A stretch of 10,387 bases of DNA from an uncultured Odoribacter sp. (GTDB lineage: Bacteria > Bacteroidota > Bacteroidia > Bacteroidales > Marinifilaceae), in the NCBI GenBank assembly GCA_900548135.1, contig URJC01000065.1, positions 1-10,387 on the forward strand, written 5' to 3'. Both the position numbers and the translations under genes were made by a program. Below, in pieces: positions 1-7,302 of this stretch (position 1 is its first letter; every line of letters starts with the position of its first letter). Under the pieces are notes generated by a model that saw only the letters and a program-made list of their open reading frames with translations, was not told the origin of the DNA and did not search any database.

Positions 1-1418
1 ATCAGAATATTATATTTCAGCTCATCCTGAGGTATCGGCCAACATACACGGTTCCAGGCAAAATTGTCATTGTACAGGTATAGTAAAGGATATCCTTTCC
101 GGAATGGAATACGGACAGCCATAAAATATTCACAACCATTTTCCATTCCTACTTCTCTCACTGCCTCATTATAAACCAATTGCAGAAGCTGATCCTGAGA
201 ATAATGCGAATAATCCTCAATTTTCAATTTATGATCTCCATCTTTGGAACGACTACGTAATGCATTCAATTCATCCAGAACAAGCTGCACCGGAGCATTT
301 GTACGGGCCAAAGCTTCTGCTTTGTAAATGTACATCTGAGCTAACCGCATATAATACATCGGACAATCACCATCTTCTTTCCACAGTTTTTTCCAACTGA
401 TTACTTTTTTCCGTTTATCTGCAGCTTCATAGAATACGGAATCGAGTGTTTCTGTATAACGGAAAATATTATTTTCAGTAGTCAGGATCTCCTTGTAAGT
501 AGTACTTGGCCATTCGCCTCCACCGAAAGACCTCTTCATAGAACCACCATCACCATCTGCTTTATCTATAGTAGTTTTTGCCAACCAACGTGAAAACATC
601 AACTCTTTGGAGTTATAACCGTTGGCAAAAACATCCGCAAAACTATCTTCCAAAGCAAACCCATAATCTGTCTTCACTTCTTCTGCCAAACGGGCCGCCT
701 CACTACAATCGTCCCCTTCTCCACGCATCAACAATACCTCTACTTTATAAGCCTTTGCCAATCCTTTGGAAGCTCTGAAAGGAGTTGTAAAATCAGGAGC
801 ATGTGCAATTGCATCATCCAAATCTTCCAGGATCAGTTCATAACCTTTCCGTACAGTAGAGCGTGCAATCTGGGTATTCTTCACATTGGTAGGAACACGC
901 CGCATGACAGGTCCGTATTCACTATTCACATCCCAAAACCAGGAATAGTATTTCATCAGGTACAACTGTCCAAATGCCCGCATAAACCGGGCTTCCCCGA
1001 TAATTTCCTGTCTTCGGGTTTCCGATAAAAGCCCTTCATCCAGACGTTCTACCCCATCTATCACCAGATTAGCTGCATTGATCAGCTCACTGATTCCTGT
1101 CCAACGGCTGGTAACATAATCAGCAGTCAATGATGTTTTCATCTCTGCCAATTCTTTTTCACTATTTCTCTGCATATCAAAAAATTTAACCCGCAGAGCC
1201 GCATCTTTGATATAACGGGTATCAAAATCATACCGGGTCTGACTCCCACTGGCTATCAGATAAGAATAAACACCCCTCAAGGCATTTTCTGCCGAAGTAG
1301 CATCATAAATGGCATTGTCTACCACTGTATATGTGGGCACTTCCTTGTCAAACATATCTGAACACCCCCCGAACAGTACCAACAACCCGAACGGAATATA
1401 TTTAAAAATCTTTTTCAT
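1..1418 (-). CDS. SusD/RagB-family surface glycan-binding lipoprotein (3' end cut by window edge)
   Basis: This is my own translation of the minus strand from the ATG at 1418; it stays open for 472 codons to the window edge. The protein starts MKKIFKYIPFGLLVLFGGCS, a lipoprotein signal peptide with the lipidated Cys at residue 19. SusD-family landmarks follow: an early helical segment with NALRGVYSYL and GISELINAANLVIDG, then ARFMRAFGQLYLMKYY, and late in the protein YYMRLAQMYIYKAEALAR and AVREVGMENGCEYFMAVR. The last visible residues, WPIPQDELKYNIL, match the usual C-terminal end of SusD proteins, so probably only some 10-25 residues are missing. SusD proteins sit on the outer membrane as a lid over the SusC channel and bind the incoming glycan or peptide. 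The start lies 2 nt after the susC stop, so the two are cotranscribed and probably translationally coupled. The ligand cannot be read from the sequence. Confidence 0.93.
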   Translation of the reverse strand, partial: MKKIFKYIPFGLLVLFGGCSDMFDKEVPTYTVVDNAIYDATSAENALRGVYSYLIASGSQTRYDFDTRYIKDAALRVKFFDMQRNSEKELAEMKTSLTADYVTSRWTGISELINAANLVIDGVERLDEGLLSETRRQEIIGEARFMRAFGQLYLMKYYSWFWDVNSEYGPVMRRVPTNVKNTQIARSTVRKGYELILEDLDDAIAHAPDFTTPFRASKGLAKAYKVEVLLMRGEGDDCSEAARLAEEVKTDYGFALEDSFADVFANGYNSKELMFSRWLAKTTIDKADGDGGSMKRSFGGGEWPSTTYKEILTTENNIFRYTETLDSVFYEAADKRKKVISWKKLWKEDGDCPMYYMRLAQMYIYKAEALARTNAPVQLVLDELNALRSRSKDGDHKLKIEDYSHYSQDQLLQLVYNEAVREVGMENGCEYFMAVRIPFRKGYPLLYLYNDNFAWNRVCWPIPQDELKYNIL

Positions 1419-1420
1419 AA

Positions 1421-4400
1421 TCAATTAAATTGTACTCTTACACCAAAGTTTATTGTCATAAATTCGGGGAACATGGAATAATCCAAAGCTGAACCTTGTA
1501 TCTTATTCGAACTATAGCTTTCCGGATTCGGTCCCGGATACGGAGTGAAGGTAAAAGGATTATTCACAGAAGCTGAAAAACTTATATCACTGAGAACCGG
1601 AATCTTTTTCAACCATTCTCCGGGCAAACGATAGCTTAAGGATATATTCTGAATTTTCAGGAACGAAGCATCATATAAAAAGAAATCCGAGAAATAGGTC
1701 GAATTGTTGTTAACCAGACGGATCTTAGGATATTTGTTTGACGGATTTTCCGGGGTCCACCGTTTTAACGCAATATTCAACAAATTCTTCGGTGTTGTAG
1801 GTTCTATTGTAAACTGTTTGGACATGGCCGCCCAATATTTTTTACCTCCATAACTAAAAGTTCCATGAATACCCAAGTTCCAGTTTTTATAGTTAAAAGA
1901 GGTATTAAATCCACCTGTAAAGTTTGGTAAAGAAGTACCTAATACAGTCCGGTCGGCAGAAGTTCTCACATTCGCCAAATCCACATATCCATCCCCATTC
2001 AGATCGCAATATTTAATGTCTCCGGGCGTTGTAGGACGTTCACCACGTTCAGCATCTCCATCCTGCCAGGTCCAACCTTTAGGAGCTCCGGCATTCAAAC
2101 GATCGATTTCCGACTGAGTCTGGAAAATACCGTCCGTCTTGAATCCGTAAAACAATCCAACCGACTTACCTTCCTGAATCACAGTATTATCCAAATCCGT
2201 TCCTCCTGACAAAGAAGAGGTAAACTCTTTATCCAAGCCGGTGATTTTATTGACATTTTTGGAAACATTAATAGAAAAATCCCAGGAAAAATTTTTCTTT
2301 CTTAAAAGAGTAGAACTCAACTCAAATTCAATACCTGTATTCCGGATCGTCGCAATATTCACATTCACTTTATCCATACCAGCGCTCGGCGGAAGCGTAA
2401 TGGTATTCAGCAATCCTTCTGTATCTTTCATATACCAGCCGACAGACCCCCTGATTTTAGAACCTTTAAGTAAAGCAAATTCCACAGCAGCATCATATTG
2501 CATAGTGGTTTCCCATTTCAACTCTTCATTACCAATCTGATAAGGAATCACCGCAGGCAAGTCCATATACTTTGTATTCCGGAACACATTTTTCGCATCC
2601 GTACTACCACTAGCTGCAATACCAGTCTTACCCATACTTCCCCTGAACTTTAAATAAGGTACCCATTTTTTAACAGGTTTCATAAATTTTTCGTCACTTA
2701 CAATCCACCCAAGTCCAATAGAGGGGAAAAAATCTTTCCGGTATTCGGGTGCAAAATTTGACGAAACGTCACTACGTATAGAAGCAGTCAACAAATAACG
2801 TCCGGCATACCGGTAAGATGCTCTCAATACAGTTGAAAACAATATGGAACAGCCTTCATTTCCCGAATGGTTTTTATAATTAGATCCCTGCCACAATGCA
2901 GTCTGTTTAGAATCGTCCGGAAAATCGGTAAAAACAAAAGAATTACTGACATTACTCCGGTCAGCAAAAGTGACAACCCCGACAGCATCCAGTGCATGTT
3001 TATCTGCTTGCAACGAATAAGATAACTGACCTTCCAGATTATAGTTCTGACTACTACTGAAGCCCTGACTCAAAGAACCTAACTGCCCCTTAAAATTATT
3101 ACTTCCGGACACGGTTGTACTTGGATCATACATACGGCTACCAGAATTAGAATAATTATAAGAAGCCCGGAGTTTCAACAAAAGATCAGGCAGAATTGAA
3201 AAATCTATATTACCGGACAAAGTCAAGGTCTTATCCTGACTTCCGTTCTCGCTGTTAATTGTAATCAAAGGATTTTCCAACCATTGTTCTTTTCCCAAGG
3301 CATCGTAATAGTGATGCAAATAGTAAGAACCGTCTTCATTGTAAGCAGGAAGGTCCGGACGAGCCTCAGCAATCTTATCCAATGTAGGAGAACTGTTATT
3401 CCGGTCAGACACATCCAAACGAAAAGATATTCCGGATTTAATGTATTTAGAAATCGTCATATCAATGTTAGCCATTGCATTATAACGATTGTATATGGAA
3501 TTTTTCATTACCCCTTTATCCTTGCTATATCCCAATGAAATATAATACTGAGCAGCTTTAGCACCTCCACGGATAGACAGATCATGACTCTGTTTAAACG
3601 CATTCTGCATCATCAATTCCATCCAGTTTGTTTTAGCTTCCCCAAAATATCCCGGAGCCACCAGATTTTTATAGGTCGGAAAATCCTCCAGATTCGTATA
3701 ACCTTCTGCAATAGCAGAATTCCGGGTCGCTTCGAACATCATCAATTTAAATTCTTCAGCCGACAAAACATATAAATCCGTTGTCAGCTGCTGCCATCCA
3801 CAATTATAACTATAAGAGACAGAGGGATCAGAAGTTCCTCCCCGCTTAGTGGTAATAATAATGACACCGGCAGCAGCTCTGGAACCATAGATAGCTGTAG
3901 CAGAAGCATCTTTTAATACATCGATACTCTGAATATCATTGGGATTTAAAGTATTGATAGCAAACCCTTCCATAGGCACATCATCCAATACAATCAAAGG
4001 ACTGGCATTTCCGTGTAAGGTTGAAAGTCCGCGGATACGCAATTGGGCATTCTCACCGGGACGTCCGCTACCGGTAAGAATTGACAAGCCCGGAACCTGC
4101 CCCTGAATAATCCGGGCAATATCCGTTGCTGCCGACTCTTCAAACAGTTTGGGATCTACCCGGAACACAGAACCCGTCAAGTCCTTTTTCCGGGCAGATC
4201 CATAACCTACGATTACTACTTCATCCAAGTCATTTTGCTTTTCCACCATTTCCACAACCATGTTTTCTTGCTTAGCCTCAGCCACCTCAGTCTCCATTCC
4301 TATAAAAGAAAAAATCAGTTTAGTTTTCAGGGTTGGTACATTTATCCGGAACTCACCATTCACGTCAGTTGCAACCCCAACAGTAGTCCCCTGAATAACA

Positions 4401-4858
4401 ACAGACACACCCGGCAACGGACTTCCATCGACATCCACCACCTTGCCTGTTATCTCTATACCTGTTGCCTGAGGCAAAGAAAATACCGTTTTATCCCCTT
4501 TTAACGGAGCCACCACAACAACATCATCCATCACCTTGTACCCCAAAGTAGTACCCTTGAATACATGGTCTAAAATCTCCTCCCAAGAAGCATCTTTCAA
4601 ATCAATACTGATTTTGATTCCTGCCACCTCTTCGTCATTGTACAATAACTGAAAACCATTTTTTTTACACACCTCCGACAACACACTTATCATATCTGCA
4701 TTCTGTCTCTCTATCGACATTCTCACCCGCTGAGCCAGTGTATTTGCAGATACTGAAAGTATCGTACAAAGCATAATACACGTACAAAGTTTCATCACCT
4801 TAAAAAATTTTCCCAAATCAGGATGCCAATCCCGACTTGATTTAGAATTTTTTTTCAT
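1421..4858 (-). CDS. SusC/RagA-family TonB-dependent outer-membrane transporter with N-terminal STN signalling domain
   Basis: A 1145-residue outer-membrane importer, energised by TonB, that takes up oligosaccharide or a similar nutrient with its SusD partner. In order: a signal peptide with a hydrophobic core around residues 23-38 and likely cleavage near SANTLAQ (36-43); an STN (secretin/TonB N-terminal) domain at about 48-118; a carboxypeptidase-regulatory-like beta-sandwich at about 136-208 (ITGKVVDVDGSPLPGVSV); a TonB-box-like stretch DEVVIVGYG at 212-220; the plug, with the family motif AIYGSRAAAGVIIITTKRG; then the 22-strand-type barrel to the end (FGVRVQFN). Plain SusC proteins lack the STN domain; its presence, plus the sigma/anti-sigma pair upstream, marks this as a transducer that also reports ligand binding to FecR. 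The start MKKNSKSS is preceded by ATCAAATTT, almost identical to the fecR leader, which supports it. Substrate unknown. Confidence 0.96.
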   Translation of the reverse strand: MKKNSKSSRDWHPDLGKFFKVMKLCTCIMLCTILSVSANTLAQRVRMSIERQNADMISVLSEVCKKNGFQLLYNDEEVAGIKISIDLKDASWEEILDHVFKGTTLGYKVMDDVVVVAPLKGDKTVFSLPQATGIEITGKVVDVDGSPLPGVSVVIQGTTVGVATDVNGEFRINVPTLKTKLIFSFIGMETEVAEAKQENMVVEMVEKQNDLDEVVIVGYGSARKKDLTGSVFRVDPKLFEESAATDIARIIQGQVPGLSILTGSGRPGENAQLRIRGLSTLHGNASPLIVLDDVPMEGFAINTLNPNDIQSIDVLKDASATAIYGSRAAAGVIIITTKRGGTSDPSVSYSYNCGWQQLTTDLYVLSAEEFKLMMFEATRNSAIAEGYTNLEDFPTYKNLVAPGYFGEAKTNWMELMMQNAFKQSHDLSIRGGAKAAQYYISLGYSKDKGVMKNSIYNRYNAMANIDMTISKYIKSGISFRLDVSDRNNSSPTLDKIAEARPDLPAYNEDGSYYLHHYYDALGKEQWLENPLITINSENGSQDKTLTLSGNIDFSILPDLLLKLRASYNYSNSGSRMYDPSTTVSGSNNFKGQLGSLSQGFSSSQNYNLEGQLSYSLQADKHALDAVGVVTFADRSNVSNSFVFTDFPDDSKQTALWQGSNYKNHSGNEGCSILFSTVLRASYRYAGRYLLTASIRSDVSSNFAPEYRKDFFPSIGLGWIVSDEKFMKPVKKWVPYLKFRGSMGKTGIAASGSTDAKNVFRNTKYMDLPAVIPYQIGNEELKWETTMQYDAAVEFALLKGSKIRGSVGWYMKDTEGLLNTITLPPSAGMDKVNVNIATIRNTGIEFELSSTLLRKKNFSWDFSINVSKNVNKITGLDKEFTSSLSGGTDLDNTVIQEGKSVGLFYGFKTDGIFQTQSEIDRLNAGAPKGWTWQDGDAERGERPTTPGDIKYCDLNGDGYVDLANVRTSADRTVLGTSLPNFTGGFNTSFNYKNWNLGIHGTFSYGGKKYWAAMSKQFTIEPTTPKNLLNIALKRWTPENPSNKYPKIRLVNNNSTYFSDFFLYDASFLKIQNISLSYRLPGEWLKKIPVLSDISFSASVNNPFTFTPYPGPNPESYSSNKIQGSALDYSMFPEFMTINFGVRVQFN

Positions 4859-4900
4859 AAATTTGATCAGTTAAATTGTTTGTATATCCAATTTTACACC

Positions 4901-4931
4901 GGATGACAAGTGGTTCCAGCACTTGCCATCC
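4901..4931 (-). promoter_or_regulatory. Strong hairpin in the fecR-susC spacer
   Basis: In the minus-strand transcript GGATGGCAAGTG pairs with CACTTGTCATCC across a 7-nt loop CTGGAAC, giving a 12-bp stem with a single G-U pair. It begins 7 nt after the fecR stop codon and ends 42 nt before the susC start. It is not followed by a U-run in the direction of transcription, so it is not a standard terminator. It could protect or define an mRNA end, or partly reduce read-through, so that susCD and the regulators are expressed at different levels. Just downstream on the same strand is TAAAATTG (4896-4889), one mismatch from the Bacteroidetes -7 element TAnnTTTG, but no convincing -33 element accompanies it. 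Confidence 0.6.
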
Positions 4932-4938
4932 TCTTTTT

Positions 4939-6111
4939 CTAATTTTCTTCTACCACAATTTGATTCCCACGAACACTAAAATGAATATTGGTTGTCAATT
5001 CCAACATCTCCAATATCTTCGTAATGTCGCTATAGCGGGACACACTACCAGTAAATTTTCTCTGCCGGATGTGCTCATCCTCCAATTTAAAGTGGATGTC
5101 ATACCAACGTTCCAATTTTCTCAACACCATATCCAATGGTTCGCTGGCAAACGTAAAACGGCCACGCATCCAAGCCGTATATAAATCTGTATCCACTTCT
5201 TTTTCCTGCAATTTTCCATCCACACACAAAACCTGTCTGCCGGGTTTTAATCTGATATTTTCCCCGGCTCCGTTCTTTCCGGCAACCTCTACACTTCCCT
5301 CCACCAATGTAGCAGCAAAAGATTTTTCATCTTCATATGCCATCACATCAAAAGAGGTTCCGAACACCCGGATATCCATCGACGAAGTTTCCACAATAAA
5401 TACCTTAGAACGATCAGATGTAACCTTAAAGAAAGCTTGCCCGGATAAAATTACCCTCCTTTCATTTCCAGAAAAATGAACCGGATACTTCAACTTACTT
5501 TCACTATTCATCCACACCATTGTACCATCTTCTAATTTCAAGGAATATTCTCCTCCTCTGGGAACACACAAGGTGTGCCAGGCATGTTTCAATTTCTGTT
5601 CCTGCAATTTCTGTTCATAACTCAACTGTCCTTTCCTCTCCACTTTCCAATTTTCACCCATTATCATCCGAGAAGAATCGCCCCTGTTTTCCAACCCTAT
5701 TTCCTGACCATTTTCCAATATTAAAACCGCTTGATTACAACCAGGATGTATATCATTGAATGATAAAACCTGCACTTGCTGTTCCCTTTCCACACGGGTA
5801 AAGTAATAGATACCACCACCAACCAAAAACAATAAAACAACAACAGCCGCCCTGAAAAACAGCAACCTGAAACCAACTCTCCTGTCAGCACAAGCCATAT
5901 CCACCTTTTTCCAAGCATCCTCCAAATGAAAAGAAAGATAAAGGTTCAAATGTTTACGAACAGCAGATTCATCGCCTAACTCCTGAACCAGTTCCCGGTG
6001 CTCCTGCCGCTCTTTCATCCATTCTTCCAATCTTTCCTGTTCTTCAACAGAAAGCTTTTGCCGAAACAATTTGAAAATCAATTGACTAATATCATCCGGA
6101 TCATTTTTCAT
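4939..6111 (-). CDS. FecR-family anti-sigma factor (inner-membrane, DUF4974 C-terminus)
   Basis: A 390-residue single-pass inner-membrane protein that holds the neighbouring ECF sigma factor inactive until signalled by the STN domain of the SusC transporter. It has a charged, helical cytoplasmic N-terminus (about 1-80, DDISQLIFKLFRQKLSVEE), one membrane span at about 83-104 (FFRAAVVVLLFLVGGGIYYF), a periplasmic FecR domain at about 182-280 (VPRGGEYSLKLEDGTMVWMN; VFGTSFDVMAY; LVEGSVEV), and a C-terminal DUF4974 domain at about 320-388 (FTFASEPLDMVLRKLERWYD) which in this family faces the transporter. An upstream in-frame ATG at 6138 would add nine residues. I prefer 6111 because its leader ATCAAACTTATGAAAAA repeats the susC leader and the MKNDPDD N-terminus suits the family. 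It lies 151 nt downstream of the sigma gene. Confidence 0.94.
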   Translation of the reverse strand: MKNDPDDISQLIFKLFRQKLSVEEQERLEEWMKERQEHRELVQELGDESAVRKHLNLYLSFHLEDAWKKVDMACADRRVGFRLLFFRAAVVVLLFLVGGGIYYFTRVEREQQVQVLSFNDIHPGCNQAVLILENGQEIGLENRGDSSRMIMGENWKVERKGQLSYEQKLQEQKLKHAWHTLCVPRGGEYSLKLEDGTMVWMNSESKLKYPVHFSGNERRVILSGQAFFKVTSDRSKVFIVETSSMDIRVFGTSFDVMAYEDEKSFAATLVEGSVEVAGKNGAGENIRLKPGRQVLCVDGKLQEKEVDTDLYTAWMRGRFTFASEPLDMVLRKLERWYDIHFKLEDEHIRQRKFTGSVSRYSDITKILEMLELTTNIHFSVRGNQIVVEEN

Positions 6112-6224
6112 AAGTTTGATTTTGCCACTGAAACACATTCAAAACAAGAATAGGTGACAAGGATGGGGTATTTTTTTATTATTTGTACAGATAATTATAC
6201 ATGCTTGCCTCACATATGGAAATA

Positions 6225-6239
6225 GGGAGCAATACTCCC
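6225..6239 (-). other. Small GC-rich hairpin in the sigma-fecR spacer
   Basis: GGGAG and CTCCC form a 5-bp stem around the loop TATTG, starting 23 nt after the sigma stop codon on the minus strand. The following bases (TATTTCC) are not a terminator U-run. It may influence the sigma to anti-sigma expression ratio, or mean nothing. The rest of the 151-nt spacer holds TATTCTTG, a weak -7-like octamer near fecR, with no -33 partner. Confidence 0.3.
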
Positions 6240-6262
6240 GACTCTTTTTTCCCTTCAGGCGA

Positions 6263-6853
6263 CTATAAATCAGGAAATAACAATAAGAGTACAACAAATA
6301 AATCTCCCAAACGGGTTTTCAGATAATTTTTTGCTCTTAATTTCTGAGTTTTGACTGTATTGACAGAAACATTCAATTGTGCCGCAATTTCCTTTTCTTC
6401 CTGACTTTCTATATACGACATTTTAAATACCTCACGGCATTTTTCCGGTAACTCTTCTATAGCGGCAAAAATTTCGGCAACCACTTCGCTACGAATCTGC
6501 TGATATACATAATGTTCATCATCTTCTTCGTGAATATCCAATTGTCGGTAATTACGTCTCTGAATCTCCCTATCCCTTAAATAATTCAATGAACGATTCT
6601 GTACACTATTGTATAAGAATGTTTTAACAGTTTTATAATTCGGAAAAGTTTTCAAATCATGTTTCCAGAAATTAATAAAAACATCCTGCACAATATCCTC
6701 TACTGCATTGGGATCATGAATAATTTTTGTCGCAAAAAAGCATAATGACCGATAAAAGGCATCAAACAGCAGCTGAAAAGCCGCTTTTTCCCGTTTGACT
6801 AGTCTATTTATAAAATCATCCGATAACAGATAATCATTCATATTCTCACTCAT
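6263..6853 (-). CDS. ECF RNA polymerase sigma-70 factor (Bacteroides-type, SusCD-associated)
   Basis: A 196-residue extracytoplasmic-function sigma factor expected to direct RNA polymerase to the susCD promoter once freed from FecR. Region 2 spans about 26-95 (LFDAFYRSLCFFATKII; DIVQDVFINFWKH; KTFLYNSVQNRSLNYLRD), including the core-binding and -10-recognition helices. Region 4 spans about 131-183, with the helix-turn-helix EKEIAAQLNVSVNTVKTQKL. The short hydrophobic tail (FVVLLLLF) is common in the Bacteroides-expanded family of these factors. A stop codon (TAA) lies directly before the ATG in frame, so the only alternative start is Met5 at 6841. It is the first gene of the sigma-fecR-susC-susD cluster and sits directly behind a 163-bp inverted-repeat element (6868-7030) that probably controls it. 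Confidence 0.95.
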   Translation of the reverse strand: MSENMNDYLLSDDFINRLVKREKAAFQLLFDAFYRSLCFFATKIIHDPNAVEDIVQDVFINFWKHDLKTFPNYKTVKTFLYNSVQNRSLNYLRDREIQRRNYRQLDIHEEDDEHYVYQQIRSEVVAEIFAAIEELPEKCREVFKMSYIESQEEKEIAAQLNVSVNTVKTQKLRAKNYLKTRLGDLFVVLLLLFPDL

Positions 6854-6867
6854 TTACTGAAAGTATT

Positions 6868-6884
6868 AAACGGACGTTTTTTTT
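6868..6884 (+). repeat. Left arm of 17-bp perfect inverted repeat
   Basis: AAACGGACGTTTTTTTT is the exact reverse complement of the sequence at 7014-7030. The arm lies 14 nt upstream of the sigma start codon. Inside it, AAACG-GA-CGTTT is an interrupted palindrome. Six bases beyond the T-run lies GTTAC (6891-6895), which in the other arm directly abuts the T-run, so similarity may extend beyond the perfect 17 bp with a gap. Confidence 0.9.
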
Positions 6885-7013
6885 CATGTTGTTACGTAGA
6901 GGATTGAAATCAGGGAATAAAAATCAGAAAGATGAGAGAGATTCTGATAATTAAATTGTTATTTGTATTATTTGAAATGTGGTGATAGTTGTAATTGTTA
7001 AAAAAATTGTAAC

Positions 7014-7030
7014 AAAAAAAACGTCCGTTT
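7014..7030 (-). repeat. Right arm of 17-bp perfect inverted repeat
   Basis: On the plus strand this reads AAAAAAAACGTCCGTTT, the exact reverse complement of 6868-6884. The two A/T runs face the inside of the segment. The GTAAC at 7009-7013 directly inside is the counterpart of the GTTAC near the left arm. Confidence 0.9.
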
Positions 7031-7238
7031 TCTTGGATTTAGGAAGTAAATATAAGAATAAAAACCAAGATTACACTTTCTAACCTTACACAATTCATCT
7101 TTTTCCTTCCATTCCGATAACGGGCACTGTCATTCCGAACACAGTCCTCTCTAAGCAATTCTGAATGTTTTTTCTGTTCCCTTGATAGGATTAATTCAGA
7201 TTAGTATAAACACTACCTTTCAATACGTATTTACATAC

Positions 7239-7269
7239 TTTACTTCCCTTAACATTTAGGATAATTTTG
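7239..7269 (+). promoter_or_regulatory. Bacteroidetes-type promoter for the hdr operon
   Basis: TAATTTTG at 7262-7269 matches the Bacteroidetes -7 consensus TAnnTTTG exactly. TTTA at 7239-7242, 19 nt upstream, is one base off the -33 element TTTG, and the spacer has the usual length. The predicted transcript would start near 7276, leaving a leader of roughly 25-30 nt before the hdrC ATG at 7303. The promoter lies outside the inverted-repeat element, so the hdr operon should not be affected by inversion. Confidence 0.65.
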
Positions 7270-7302
7270 CAGTTAGTAAATTATATCCTTAAGTGAAAGA
7301 GT

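Larger units (their letters stand above)
6868..7030. other. Putative invertible promoter segment (inverton) upstream of the ECF sigma gene
   Basis: A 129-bp AT-rich non-coding segment (6885-7013) flanked by perfect 17-bp inverted repeats. On the sigma-coding strand the arm reads AAACGTCCGT, one base off ARACGTWCGT, which I recall as the core of the Mpi-class inverted repeats flanking invertible promoters in Bacteroides fragilis. Size, position just ahead of an operon for surface proteins, and repeat core all fit a phase-variation switch. No recombinase gene is in the window; such enzymes can act in trans. In the orientation shown the only near-match to a Bacteroidetes promoter inside the segment (TCTG at 6943-6946, 19-nt spacer, TATTATTTG at 6966-6974) points right, away from the sigma gene; this would be the OFF state. 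Alternatives: paired operator sites, or a long-range stem in the sigma leader RNA. Confidence 0.6.
6854..7302. other. 449-bp divergent intergenic region
   Basis: No coding sequence is supported here. It separates the leftward sigma-fecR-susCD cluster from the rightward hdr operon. The half next to the sigma gene holds the inverted-repeat element 6868-7030. The half next to hdrC holds a good promoter (7239-7269). Between them (7031-7238) I see only a weak minus-strand -7-like octamer TAATCTTG (7073-7066) with a TTG 17 nt upstream (7093-7091), shorter than the usual spacer. If real, it would give the sigma gene a long leader passing through the inverted-repeat element. No RNA gene or riboswitch was recognised. 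Confidence 0.7.

Noticed and set aside
578..1028. Plus-strand open frames inside the susD region
   Set aside because: They lie opposite a continuous, homologous SusD frame and have no recognisable protein motifs.
4901..4940. Plus-strand terminator (12-bp hairpin followed by TCTTTTTCT)
   Set aside because: Both neighbours are transcribed leftward and no plus-strand gene ends nearby, so a rightward terminator has no obvious job. The hairpin is kept as a minus-strand RNA element.
4876..5479. Plus-strand open frames opposite fecR
   Set aside because: They are antisense to a well-supported FecR protein, with low-complexity composition and no family signature.
6112..6138. Nine-residue N-terminal extension of FecR (MCFSGKIKL)
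   Set aside because: The 6111 start has the same leader as susC and a typical N-terminus; the extension adds nothing family-like.
6868..6884. Rho-independent terminator (palindrome followed by eight T)
   Set aside because: The stem would be only five base pairs with a two-base gap, too small to fold as a terminator hairpin, and no rightward gene ends here. The exact distant inverted copy explains the sequence better.
7066..7093. Leftward promoter (TTG, 17 nt, TAATCTTG) for the sigma gene
   Set aside because: One mismatch in the -7 element and a spacer shorter than usual; it would need a leader of about 200 nt running through the inverted-repeat element. Not strong enough to annotate on its own.
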